The notes beneath the pieces are model-generated. The model was not told where the DNA came from. It worked only from the letters and a program-made list of their open reading frames with translations, and did not search any database. A stretch of DNA of 64,000 bases from Clostridium sp. Lineage in GTDB: Bacteria > Bacillota > Clostridia > Lachnospirales > Lachnospiraceae. This document shows, piece by piece, positions 1 to 7,807 of this stretch. The position numbers were made by a program, and so were the translations under genes. The stretch's first letter is position 1; each line of letters begins with the position of its first letter. The stretch covers positions 1 through 64,000 of the forward strand of contig JAMPEW010000001.1 of assembly GCA_023664775.1 (NCBI GenBank), in the 5' to 3' direction.

Positions 1-86
1 GAATGGGAATTGATGAGCTTTCCGTATCACCGGGCTTTGTGCTTAAGGTGAGAAACCAGGTAAGGAATACGGATTTGTCAAAATAG
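1..86 (+). CDS. C-terminal end of a PEP-utilising enzyme, probably PTS enzyme I (partial)
   Basis: An open frame enters from the left edge and stops at 84-86. The visible residues include MGIDELSVSPGFVLKVR, which resembles the extreme C-terminus of the PEP-binding barrel of PTS enzyme I and related PEP-utilising enzymes (the conserved Gly-[IL]-x-[ED]-[LF]-S-[VM]-S block near the end). Only 28 codons are present, so the exact family member cannot be fixed. Enzyme I moves phosphate from phosphoenolpyruvate to HPr in sugar uptake; that role is family knowledge, not shown here. Confidence 0.55.
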   Translation, partial: MGIDELSVSPGFVLKVRNQVRNTDLSK

Positions 87-90
87 TGGT

Positions 91-275
91 GGTACTCGAA
101 TTGTGGGTATGCCTACAATAACACAAAAATCTACGTGCGTTCGTTTAAAGACGCAGCGATACTGGAAATTGCCGGTTTAAGGTAATCCAAGTAAGGATAT
201 CTTAGACCGGCAATTTAAGTGTCGATGTATTCAAATGATTTTATTAGTTATGGCATACCCACAATTCTTAGTACC
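91..275. repeat. Nested inverted repeat, candidate structured RNA or miniature element
   Basis: The outer arms are GAATTGTGGGTATGCC at 98-113 and its exact complement at 252-267, extended by GGTACT (91-96) against AGTACC (270-275). Inside lies a second hairpin whose 16-base arms 166-181 and 201-216 match at 15 positions around a 19-base loop, and a short hairpin TGCGT (136-140)/ACGCA (151-155). The result is one long closing stem holding two hairpins. No target-site duplication is obvious at the ends and no transposase or reverse transcriptase is beside it, so a non-coding RNA, a miniature inverted-repeat element and a recombination site all remain possible. Confidence 0.6.
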
Positions 276-298
276 GTCATTCGAAGGTGAGTTTTTTG

Positions 299-408
299 TG
301 TGTAAATTTTTCCCCATTCCGTTTGATATTATATGTTTAAAGATACAAATTAGAGATAAGCAGACGAAGAGCCTTAAAAGGTCTGAATGGGGAGATTAAA
401 TTTACACA
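299..408. repeat. Second long inverted repeat upstream of the PcfJ-domain gene
   Basis: TGTGTAAATTT (299-309) plus TCCCCATTC (311-319) are complementary to GAATGGGGA (385-393) plus AAATTTACACA (398-408), with a few extra bases in the right arm. The loop is about 65 bases. There is no U-run after the right arm, so it is not a classical terminator. It ends 114 bases before the next start codon and could be part of that gene's leader. Confidence 0.55.
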
Positions 409-522
409 GACATAGCTTAAGGATGTAAGAAACAAATGCTTTGTGGTGGAAAAACCTGATGAAAATTTTAATATGTTTGATATAGGTGAGAGGTATGGAA
501 CTGATAGTCCAAGGAGGAAGCG

Positions 523-1842
523 ATGTTAAATTTTTTTCAAATTAAAAATACATGGAATCCACCTAAAATAGCTGAAGATGCTCTGAATAAATATTATGAG
601 GAGGTACCCGATGATTATAATGACTATTTAGTTATATTACAGACAAAGCCTTATATTGATGCATTATATGTTTATTTTGATTATGTATCTGAATGTCCGA
701 TATATAGCAGACGGTTCGTGTTTAAGGAGAATTATGTTTGGGTTTATGAGGATGAACAAATTTATATTGACAGATGCCTTAATAATTCAAGATGTGGATG
801 CGAATATGCGTGCATAGAAGAAATATACAAGTATTACTCAGAAAAATATCCTGATTGGAAGCTTAGCAGTTATTATACAAAGCCATTTCGATTACTTGAT
901 CATTTGTATCATTGCATGCGAAAAGGTACGGCGAAGGAAATGCTATATAAGGCAGGTTTGGATGAGCTTGCAGTTGGCATTGAAGAAGTGGATGAGATTA
1001 ATCTGATGGCTTCAAAGCCGTCAGAAATATATGAGGGTATATCAATGAGAACCCTAAGGACGCTTAATTGTAAAGCTGGAGCATCCCTTCTTAGTCGGAA
1101 ATATAACAGAGAGTTTATTAAGAAGCTTCAAATGAAGTTTCCTGAAATATTTAAGGAAAGAATGAATGATGCACAGTGTAATTATCTGAAGCATTTGATA
1201 ACCGGAGAGCTTACTGTTGGAGAAGTTGGCAGATTGTTTAAAGCAAGGAAAATGCATCTGATGATGCTTTGGAATGATGCTCAATACGAGATGTTTCTTC
1301 GGGAAGAGAAAAATAGAGAAAAAACGATTGAGACAATGAAAGAACTCGGTCAGATAGATAGCATTTATGAGAAAAATCTTCCAATTGTTTTTGAGGTGGA
1401 GCAGGGATTGAATGATTATCGAATTACAGAGTTAAAGACGTATCTTCTTCTTAAACGTGAGGAATATGATAAGGATATAAAAAGGTCTAACAGAAAGAGG
1501 AATGCTGAGTGGCAGGAGCGGGGAAGGGGATACGTTGTCAGATATCCGCAAACGATAAATGATTTCTGTCGGGAAGCAATTTATATGAGAAATTGTCTTC
1601 TTACATATGTAACTGCTTTTATACACGGAGATACGACAATTTTATTTGTGAGAAAAGAGGATGATGTGAACAAACCGTTTATAACAATGGAAATATTTAA
1701 TAATGAATTGATGCAGGCATATCACAGATTCAATGTAGATTGTACGAAGGAAGAAGCTGATTGGATTAGAGATTACTGTGTAAGGCATAAAATTGGCTGT
1801 AGGAAATTCAAATTTGATAACAATATAGATGAATTATTTTAA
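523..1842 (+). CDS. PcfJ-domain protein
   Basis: A 439-residue protein whose C-terminal third matches the PcfJ-like domain by pattern: a segment around residues 350-375 with RNCLLTYVTAFIHG, then FVRKEDDVNKPFITMEIFNN and MQAYHRFNVD. In the family this reads roughly as HC[VL]..Y, a VR..D.P..T.E block and a Q..G..N block. PcfJ was named from the enterococcal conjugative plasmid pCF10; its biochemical role is unknown. The N-terminal two thirds are charged and helical without a motif I recognise. The start has a good AAGGAGG site 7 bases upstream. The gene is visibly AT-rich. It is followed at 162 bases by the WYL regulator and may mark the edge of a mobile or accessory segment. Confidence 0.6.
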   Translation: MLNFFQIKNTWNPPKIAEDALNKYYEEVPDDYNDYLVILQTKPYIDALYVYFDYVSECPIYSRRFVFKENYVWVYEDEQIYIDRCLNNSRCGCEYACIEEIYKYYSEKYPDWKLSSYYTKPFRLLDHLYHCMRKGTAKEMLYKAGLDELAVGIEEVDEINLMASKPSEIYEGISMRTLRTLNCKAGASLLSRKYNREFIKKLQMKFPEIFKERMNDAQCNYLKHLITGELTVGEVGRLFKARKMHLMMLWNDAQYEMFLREEKNREKTIETMKELGQIDSIYEKNLPIVFEVEQGLNDYRITELKTYLLLKREEYDKDIKRSNRKRNAEWQERGRGYVVRYPQTINDFCREAIYMRNCLLTYVTAFIHGDTTILFVRKEDDVNKPFITMEIFNNELMQAYHRFNVDCTKEEADWIRDYCVRHKIGCRKFKFDNNIDELF

Positions 1843-2004
1843 GGAGACAACAGGTGGAAAGATTGCCCTTAGCATGATTCTTAAAAGGCGAGAAAGTTTA
1901 TTAATTGGAAGCGGCAGAAAGATGGGTAAGGATATGCTTCAAATTACCCTGAATGTAGGCTATAATAATATTCAGAATTTACGCTGCGAAAAGGAGATAG
2001 TTAA

Positions 2005-3060
2005 ATGTACGAAAATTCCTCGAAAAAATGGATCATGTTAAATATTTTGGATATTCTTAAAACCTATACAGACGAAAATCATCGTCTGAGTCAAAAAGAT
2101 ATATCGGAGCTATTGATAAAGAATTATCAAATGTCTATAGATCGAAAGACGATTAAAAGAAACCTTATGGAACTCATTGATTTTGGCTATGACATTGAGT
2201 ATAGCGAAACAATAAGAATGGTTAAAGATAGTAAAACAGGCGAGCTTGAAGAAAGCAGTATTATGTCGGATTTTTACCTTGTGCGTGACATTACGGATGC
2301 AGAGCTGCGTTTGTTGATAGATGGCTTGCTGTTCTCAAGGCATATTCCTTATAGTCAATGCAGGGAATTGGTTGAAAAGTTGGAAAAAATGTCAAACAAA
2401 TATTTTCAACCGAGGATGTCGCATATACATACTATGCCGACGGATAAGACGGATAATAAGCAGTTATTTTACAACATAGATGTGCTGGATGAGGCAATTG
2501 CCAAAAATCGTAAGGTATCTTTTAAATATTTGGAATATGGAACAGATAAGAAACAGCATATAAAATGCCGGGAGGACGGCAGCGAACGGGTATATGTTGT
2601 CAGTCCGTATCAGATGGCTGCAAGAGAGGGAAAGTATTATTTGATTTGTAATTATGACAAATACGATGACGTGTCAAATTATCGATTGGACAGGATTACC
2701 GATATACAGTTGCTAGAGGAAAAAGCAAAGCCATTTAAGGATTTGGAGTGGTCTGAGGGTAAACGTCTTGATTTGAAGCAATATATGAATCAGCATATTT
2801 ATATGTATGCAAGCCCGGATGTGACGGTAAAATTTCGTATTGTGAAGCCTATGATTAGTGATATTGTAGATATGCTTGGAACGGATGTCAGATTTTACAA
2901 TGAAACAACAGATAGTGTATGTGTATCTGCAAGCATAAATGAACAGGCTATGCTGCAATTTGCAAAAAATTACGCACCGGATATTGAGATATTGGAGCCA
3001 GTGGAACTGAGGGTTAAGATAAAAACAGAAATAGCAAAGGGATTGAAAGTGTACGAATGA
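2005..3060 (+). CDS. WYL-domain transcriptional regulator with N-terminal helix-turn-helix
   Basis: A 351-residue protein. Residues 10-65 form a winged-helix DNA-binding region (LDILKTYTDENHRLSQKDI, then IDRKTIKRNLMELIDFGYDI). The middle and C-terminal parts read as a WYL domain (RKVSFKYLEYG, then VVSPYQMAAREGKYYLIC and YRLDRITDIQ), a ligand- or nucleic-acid-sensing fold common in regulators of phage defence loci. The start is preceded by AAGGAGA with a 6-base gap. Its stop overlaps the next start (ATGA at 3057-3060), so the two are translationally coupled. Inference: it controls the downstream nuclease-like genes. Confidence 0.8.
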   Translation: MYENSSKKWIMLNILDILKTYTDENHRLSQKDISELLIKNYQMSIDRKTIKRNLMELIDFGYDIEYSETIRMVKDSKTGELEESSIMSDFYLVRDITDAELRLLIDGLLFSRHIPYSQCRELVEKLEKMSNKYFQPRMSHIHTMPTDKTDNKQLFYNIDVLDEAIAKNRKVSFKYLEYGTDKKQHIKCREDGSERVYVVSPYQMAAREGKYYLICNYDKYDDVSNYRLDRITDIQLLEEKAKPFKDLEWSEGKRLDLKQYMNQHIYMYASPDVTVKFRIVKPMISDIVDMLGTDVRFYNETTDSVCVSASINEQAMLQFAKNYAPDIEILEPVELRVKIKTEIAKGLKVYE

Positions 3061-3806
3061 GAGAAATAGGAATTATGAGTGATGAACAATTTAAGGAAAA
3101 ATTGAATCAGTGCTTGAAGGGGTATATGAAAAAATTGGATGAACTTTTTGTTTCGGAGAAAGATTTTCAAATTGCGTTGGCAATGCATCTGAAAGACAAA
3201 TTGATAGAAGATTGTATTGAAGTGATTTGTGAATATCCTTATACATCGAGTGTTGAATATAAGGCATTATCCAAAGAAGAATTTGAGAAGAAGGGAACTA
3301 AAGGAGTTGAAGAGGATTTTTTAAAGAAAAATCGTTTAGCATACATAGATATTATGGTGGTAGACAAAAAATCAGGGAAATTTTATCCGATTGAATTAAA
3401 ATATAGAACTAAGAAAGCAAAAATAAGAAATAAGTATATTGAAGAAATTGACCTTAAAGATCATGGAGCATATGATGCGGGTAGTTATGGATATTTGAGA
3501 GATGTTTGTAGAATTAATGAATTTAAAGAAAATCACAAAGGAAATTTTGGCACAGGCTATGCGATTATTTTGACGAATGATGGTAGATACTTGAGCGAAT
3601 TAGAGAACGAAAAATCCTATTCTGCTTTTTGGATTGGTCACGGGAAAGACAAAACTTTCAACATAAATACAGGAACTGCTGTTGGAAAGGTTGATGGTAA
3701 GTATCGCAAATTAGATATTAAATTTGATATAGAAATGAAGTGGAAAAAAACTACGATAAAAAATTCTGAAAGCGAATTGTATTACATTATAACTGAAGTA
3801 AAATAG
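3057..3806 (+). CDS. PD-(D/E)XK nuclease-like protein of unknown function
   Basis: A 249-residue soluble protein. After an N-terminal helix (DFQIALAMHLKD) there is a core that reads as a restriction-endonuclease fold: Asp98 in YIDIMVV, then Glu113-x-Lys115 in YPIELKYRTKK, separated by a short turn. This D-(X)n-ExK arrangement is the usual metal-binding set of PD-(D/E)XK enzymes. A later conserved-looking block is GYAIILTNDGRY. It overlaps the WYL gene by 4 bases. An alternative start at 3075 has a short AGG site before it. It is not assigned to a named restriction family; the nuclease call is an inference from the motif. Confidence 0.55.
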   Translation: MREIGIMSDEQFKEKLNQCLKGYMKKLDELFVSEKDFQIALAMHLKDKLIEDCIEVICEYPYTSSVEYKALSKEEFEKKGTKGVEEDFLKKNRLAYIDIMVVDKKSGKFYPIELKYRTKKAKIRNKYIEEIDLKDHGAYDAGSYGYLRDVCRINEFKENHKGNFGTGYAIILTNDGRYLSELENEKSYSAFWIGHGKDKTFNINTGTAVGKVDGKYRKLDIKFDIEMKWKKTTIKNSESELYYIITEVK

Positions 3807-3888
3807 CGATATAACATTTAATGCAAAATATTTGCAGAATGTTAAGAAAGCTCAATGATGAAAAAAATTCATTTAAAGGAGAATGCCT

Positions 3889-5385
3889 ATGAATGAAAAA
3901 TACATACTTACAAAGTCTAAGTTTTGCAAGGGGTTGCAGTGTCCGAAAATTTTGTGGATGGATATAAATATGCCAGAGAAAGCGAGTCAAAATCTTCCCG
4001 GGAATGTTTTGTTGAACGGTACAAAAGTCGGTGAACTGGCAAGAGAATATTTTGGGAAGTGCACATTGGTAGAATATGATTTTAGTAAGGAGGTAATGGT
4101 TGAACAGACAAAGGAATATTTGAAACAGGGATGTGGTATTATTGCAGAAGCAAGCTTCCTGACAGATGGTTTATTTTGCAATGTTGATATTCTTAGAAAA
4201 ATGCCGATTGGTTATGATATTGTGGAGGTAAAAAGCTCTACACAAATATCCTCAATATACATAGATGATATTGCTTTCCAATATTATGTTTTGACAAAAG
4301 CTGGAATTCAGATTAATCGTGCATACATAATGTACATAAATAATCACTATGTAAAACGTGGAGCAATAGATTTGCAGGAATTATTTATACTTGAAGATTG
4401 CACTAATGAGGCAAAGGATAGATTGAACAAGGTAGAAGCAAATGTCAAATCTATTCTTGTGTATATCCGGTCAGATAGTGAGTCGGGAAAGGATATTGAT
4501 GTATGTTGTGAGGAACCATATGAGTGTGCATATCGTGAATTTTGTAGTAGACATCTGCCAGAGCAATCTGTATTTGATATTCGCAGGCTGAGTAAAAAGA
4601 CAAAGTATGCTTATTATCACGATGGTATCATTTCATATGAGGATGTTATCTTTAAAAAACCTAAGCTTTCTCAAAGCCAATTAAATCAGGTGGAAACAGC
4701 ATTTTATCATAAGTCTGATGTTGTTGACAAAGATAAAATAAAAGAATTTCTAAATACGCTTTCATATCCGTTGTACCATCTTGATTTTGAAACGTATCAG
4801 TTGGCGATACCGGAATTTGATGGAATCAGCCCTTATGAGCAGATTCCATTTCAATATTCACTTCATATTGAATATGAAGATGGACACTTGGAACATAGGG
4901 AGTTTTTGGCAAAGGAAGGTACAGATCCGAGAAGAAGCTTGGCAGAAAGTCTTATTGGAGATATACCGATGGATGTGTGTGTTTTGGCATATAATATGGC
5001 ATTTGAAAGAAGGGTGATTAAGAGATTAGCAGAACAATTCCCTGATTTGGCACAGTCACTTATGAATATTTGGGAGAATATTCAGGACCTAATGATTCCT
5101 TTTCAGAAGCAGTATTATTATACGGAAGCTATGCAGGGTTCTTATTCAATCAAATATGTATTGCCTGCACTTTGGCCGGACGAACCATCGCTGGATTATC
5201 ATAATTTGGAGGGAATACATAAAGGTGATGAGGCATCAGCGGCATTTGCAGATTTGCCGAATCATACACCGCAAGAGATTGTAAATATTAGAGAGAATTT
5301 GCTGAAATATTGTGGATTGGATACCTTTGCGATGGTAAAGGTGTTAGAGAAGCTGAGGGAGGCGATTGATAAAGATGAAAAATAA
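3889..5385 (+). CDS. DUF2779 protein: Cas4-like nuclease domain fused to a DEDD-type exonuclease domain
   Basis: 498 residues, started at the second ATG (3889) because AAAGGA at 3875-3880 lies 8 bases before it; an ATG at 3883 sits too close. The N-terminal half has a PD-(D/E)XK core (Asp100 in CNVDILRKM, Glu113-Val-Lys115 in IVEVKSS) and later Cys-rich CCEEPYECAYREFC, like the iron-sulfur Cys set of Cas4/AddB nucleases. The C-terminal half starts near residue 297 with YHLDFETYQLAIP, followed by LAYNMAFERRVI and LLKYCGLDTFAM, the layout of an RNase H-fold 3'-5' exonuclease. DUF2779 is the family name I would give; no function is established. It follows the nuclease-like gene by 82 bases on the same strand and may belong to the same unit. 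Confidence 0.7.
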   Translation: MNEKYILTKSKFCKGLQCPKILWMDINMPEKASQNLPGNVLLNGTKVGELAREYFGKCTLVEYDFSKEVMVEQTKEYLKQGCGIIAEASFLTDGLFCNVDILRKMPIGYDIVEVKSSTQISSIYIDDIAFQYYVLTKAGIQINRAYIMYINNHYVKRGAIDLQELFILEDCTNEAKDRLNKVEANVKSILVYIRSDSESGKDIDVCCEEPYECAYREFCSRHLPEQSVFDIRRLSKKTKYAYYHDGIISYEDVIFKKPKLSQSQLNQVETAFYHKSDVVDKDKIKEFLNTLSYPLYHLDFETYQLAIPEFDGISPYEQIPFQYSLHIEYEDGHLEHREFLAKEGTDPRRSLAESLIGDIPMDVCVLAYNMAFERRVIKRLAEQFPDLAQSLMNIWENIQDLMIPFQKQYYYTEAMQGSYSIKYVLPALWPDEPSLDYHNLEGIHKGDEASAAFADLPNHTPQEIVNIRENLLKYCGLDTFAMVKVLEKLREAIDKDEK

Positions 5386-5462
5386 TTATTGAATGGGTGA
5401 TTACAATAGCAGTACAGGATTTGGTATGGGTTAAAATGTTAAAATATCTAAGGAGGTATCAG

Positions 5463-5486
5463 ATGAACGAGTGTTTGAAACATTAA
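5463..5486 (+). other. Seven-codon open frame behind a perfect Shine-Dalgarno
   Basis: AAGGAGGT at 5450-5457 is followed after 5 bases by ATG at 5463, but the frame MNECLKH stops at once. A one-base shift would read on as VFETLREFA and then stop. It is either a leader peptide or the remnant of a decayed gene. The rest of 5386-5550 shows no other gene. Confidence 0.25.
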
Positions 5487-5550
5487 GAGAATTTGCTTGA
5501 TGAAATTATTATAATGTAATGCAAATGCATATAACGGAGGGAGAAAATGT

Positions 5551-6320
5551 ATGGAGTATATAAATGAGGTTACAAGACTTAGATTTTTGTTGTATTCATA
5601 TTTTGGAGTAGATATAAAAGAGCGTTATGGAGATGAGGGGTATATGGGAATAAAGAAAAGCTGTAGTGAACGAGCTTATCGTGACATGGCTAGAACCATT
5701 CATAATTACAAATACTCATTAAGTGAATTAGATAAATTGAATAGTGGAGAAAAAAAAGAGTATGAAAATCAGAAAGCTACAGCCCAAAAAAAGTAAATGA
5801 TTATATTGCTGCTGAAATTACAAATGATATAATTACAGATACATTTATGGATGAAAAAATTAAAGATATTATTGATAAATCATGGCATAAGCAGGCATGT
5901 GATACAATAAAAAAGATTTTTGCTAAATATTCAGATGTTATTACAGGAGGCTTAACACATGGGCAGGCTCAAAAGTGGTTGAATATGGCACTTAAAAATA
6001 TGTGGTTACTTGGATTAATTAAAGAAGACAAAGAGAAATATTTACATATTCCAATTGATAAGTATATTATCAAAGCTGCGTGTTCATGTGAAGAAAATCC
6101 ATATTTTTTAGGTGTTAAGTTTAAATTTACAAAGAATAATAAAGATAGCTGGAGTTCATGGAATGATTATTATGAATATTGGGAGCTTCAGGAAAAAATA
6201 CGTAAGGCAATAGATGGGAAGAAATTTAATATTGAGGGAAAGGAAGTTGAATTTAAGACCCCGATTCAATGGGAGAATGAGGCTTGGATAGAACAGGCAA
6301 AAATAGAGGCAGGCAAATAG
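5551..6320 (+). CDS. Unknown protein encoded in two frames joined at an A_AAA_AAG heptamer (putative -1 frameshift)
   Basis: Frame 1 runs 5551-5796 (81 residues, good GGAGGG site) and ends CAA AAA AAG TAA. The heptamer A AAA AAG (5787-5793) is the canonical bacterial -1 slippery sequence, as in dnaX. Slipping back one base continues at 5793 as VNDYIAAEITNDIITDTF and joins without a break to the frame that contains 5847-6320. The fused product would be about 256 residues and ends in a region with THGQAQKWLNMALKNMWLLG and PIQWENEAWIEQAK. The ATG at 5847 has no ribosome binding site, so the second half is unlikely to be made alone. A 9-bp AT-rich stem (5798-5806 with 5827-5835) begins 5 bases after the heptamer. 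A simple frameshift mutation in the A-run is the alternative. I do not recognise the family. Confidence 0.6.
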
Positions 6321-6335
6321 TCAAGAAAAACGGAA

Positions 6336-6400
6336 GGTGATTTGTCTATATAGTACGACGGATGTTTGTAAAAAGTAGAGTTTTTGCGCATGGCTAATAG
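6336..6400 (+). repeat. Repeated leader element, copy 1
   Basis: Shares GGTGATTTGTCTATAT, GTAC-ACGG, an A-rich stretch and CATGGCTAATA with a second copy at 12593-12654. It ends 24 bases before the GTG start at 6425; the second copy ends 22 bases before ffh. The matched spacing suggests a 5' leader or promoter module. No known riboswitch class was recognised. Confidence 0.55.
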
Positions 6401-6424
6401 TTGTTGTAGAAAAGAGGTAATAAT

Positions 6425-6790
6425 GTGAAGACTCAAAAAGGAAATGCTCAAGTAGGAATATGGTGGTATACAGATGATGGTGATATATGGGTGGTTTCTA
6501 CATCTAAAGATGATGGAGAATTAGATGGTCCATATCTTCAGTACAGCACAAAAGAGAATGATATGACACTCTGGCGTAAGTTAGTATCTGATAATCGTAA
6601 ATCAAATCTTGAAGAAAGTGTATCAAAAGATTATAAAACGCTTGAGTGTGGCAGGGTGGTATACGATTGTAGAACGTGCTGTTACGAAGTGACATGCAGC
6701 GAAAAGCTTATATATGATAAAGAATTTAGAATGAAAATAATTGATTGTTTTGAATTGAGTGGAAATCAAGTTGAATTTATGCTTAAATAG
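6425..6790 (+). CDS. Small protein of unknown function
   Basis: 121 residues, probably GTG-started: the ATG at 6423 runs straight into a stop, and AAGAGGT lies 9 bases before the GTG. The protein is rich in aromatic and acidic residues at its N-terminus (GIWWYTDDGDIWVV) and has a Cys cluster near residue 83 (VVYDCRTCCYEVTC). No signal peptide or membrane segment. I do not recognise the family. It sits in a run of short, separately ribosome-bound genes, as is common for immunity or orphan genes, but no toxin gene is visible. It is preceded by the repeated leader element. Confidence 0.5.
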   Translation: MKTQKGNAQVGIWWYTDDGDIWVVSTSKDDGELDGPYLQYSTKENDMTLWRKLVSDNRKSNLEESVSKDYKTLECGRVVYDCRTCCYEVTCSEKLIYDKEFRMKIIDCFELSGNQVEFMLK

Positions 6791-6826
6791 GCAATACAAA
6801 AGTCAAATGCTTGGAGGGTGTCAAAT

Positions 6827-7429
6827 ATGAGTATTCAAGAATTGCTGGAAGAAATATTGAATCATCATAAAGAAAAAAATATTATTTCATATAGTAAGAA
6901 ATTGCTTAAAAAATGCTCCTTTAATAGTGGGGAATGTGCTAGAAATCTTTGTAATTTAGCGTATTGGTTATATGTCTATGGCTATGAAGATGAAGTGATC
7001 GCCCTATGTGAAATCACGCACGATGTTGAATTTCCGGGAAAAGGAAAATTTAATGTATGGGATTATCTTTTACTTGTGTGGGGCTTGGAGGTTTATATAT
7101 TAAAGAAAAATGGAAGAAACGATGAGGCGGAAGACAGAATTAGAATTATGGACAGCTATTGGAAATCTTCTCCGTTATCAGAACAGGAAGAAATTGACAG
7201 GAGAAATCGGTTTACCTATGAATATGCGGCAAAACAGGATAAGATTTTAAATGAAACGTCAAAAACCTATGCAAATAGTTACAGGATTTTGGCATTAACC
7301 CATTTGATAGGACTTACTTATACAGGACTATTTCCCAAATTGTGGGAGTCTAAAGAGTTAGTAGATAAAACGATAGATGAGTACATATCAATATTAAAAG
7401 AAGCGTATAGAGATAAAAATATTGATTAA
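6827..7429 (+). CDS. Helical protein of unknown function (DUF6707-like)
   Basis: 200 residues. The ATG at 6827 is chosen because GGAGGG (6813-6818) lies 8 bases upstream; an in-frame GTG at 6818 overlaps that site. The protein is predicted all-helical and repeat-like (QELLEEILNHHKEKN, ECARNLCNLAYWLYVYGYEDE), reminiscent of TPR-style scaffolds, without membrane segments. The DUF6707 label is from memory and uncertain. It is followed by the VOC gene after 25 bases. Confidence 0.5.
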   Translation: MSIQELLEEILNHHKEKNIISYSKKLLKKCSFNSGECARNLCNLAYWLYVYGYEDEVIALCEITHDVEFPGKGKFNVWDYLLLVWGLEVYILKKNGRNDEAEDRIRIMDSYWKSSPLSEQEEIDRRNRFTYEYAAKQDKILNETSKTYANSYRILALTHLIGLTYTGLFPKLWESKELVDKTIDEYISILKEAYRDKNID

Positions 7430-7454
7430 ATTGGAGTTTATGGAGGAATAGAAA

Positions 7455-7802
7455 ATGAATTGCAATATTGGGTCACTTTATATCTGCGTGGAGGATATGG
7501 ATAGAGCAATAAAATTCTATGAAGATTTTTTTGAGCAACCAGTTACTGAACGTGATGATATATATAGTGTATTTACTATAAATGGTTTTCGATTTGGTTT
7601 ATTTGCATATAAGATTGTCAACGAGAAACATACTTTTGGAAGCAACTGTTTACCCAGTATTAGTGTGGAGAATTTTGATATTCTTAGTGAAAAAATCAAG
7701 GGTAAAGAGATATGTTTTCCGTTGACTACAATAGGAAAAAATTGGGTCGTTGAGTTTGTCGACTCAGAAGGAAATCACATTGAAATGACTGCATCTGTAT
7801 GA
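7455..7802 (+). CDS. VOC (glyoxalase/bleomycin resistance) superfamily protein
   Basis: 115 residues with the usual single-module VOC layout: LYICVEDMDRAIKFYEDFF at the start, FRFGLFAYK in the middle and VVEFVDSEGNHIEMTA at the end, which supplies the last metal-ligand Glu region. Proteins of this fold include glyoxalases, dioxygenases and drug-binding resistance proteins, so the substrate is open. GGAGGA lies 9 bases before the ATG. Its stop is only 5 bases from the end of the convergent Rpn gene. Confidence 0.75.
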   Translation: MNCNIGSLYICVEDMDRAIKFYEDFFEQPVTERDDIYSVFTINGFRFGLFAYKIVNEKHTFGSNCLPSISVENFDILSEKIKGKEICFPLTTIGKNWVVEFVDSEGNHIEMTASV

Positions 7803-7807
7803 TAATT

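Larger units (their letters stand above)
87..522. other. Gene-free stretch with two sets of inverted repeats
   Basis: No convincing coding frame lies between the PEP-enzyme end and the PcfJ-domain gene. The stretch holds a nested inverted repeat (91-275) and a second inverted repeat (299-408), entered separately. The last 20 bases carry an AAGGAGGAAG ribosome binding site for the next gene. Confidence 0.7.

Noticed and set aside
91-275. Retron-like msr/msd RNA
   Set aside because: The folded shape is suggestive but no reverse transcriptase gene is anywhere near.
1829-2041. Open frame of 70 codons between the PcfJ and WYL genes
   Set aside because: It overlaps both neighbours, has no ribosome binding site of its own and no family-like sequence.
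3883-3888. First ATG of the DUF2779 gene
   Set aside because: It lies 2 bases from the ribosome binding site; the ATG at 3889 has correct spacing.
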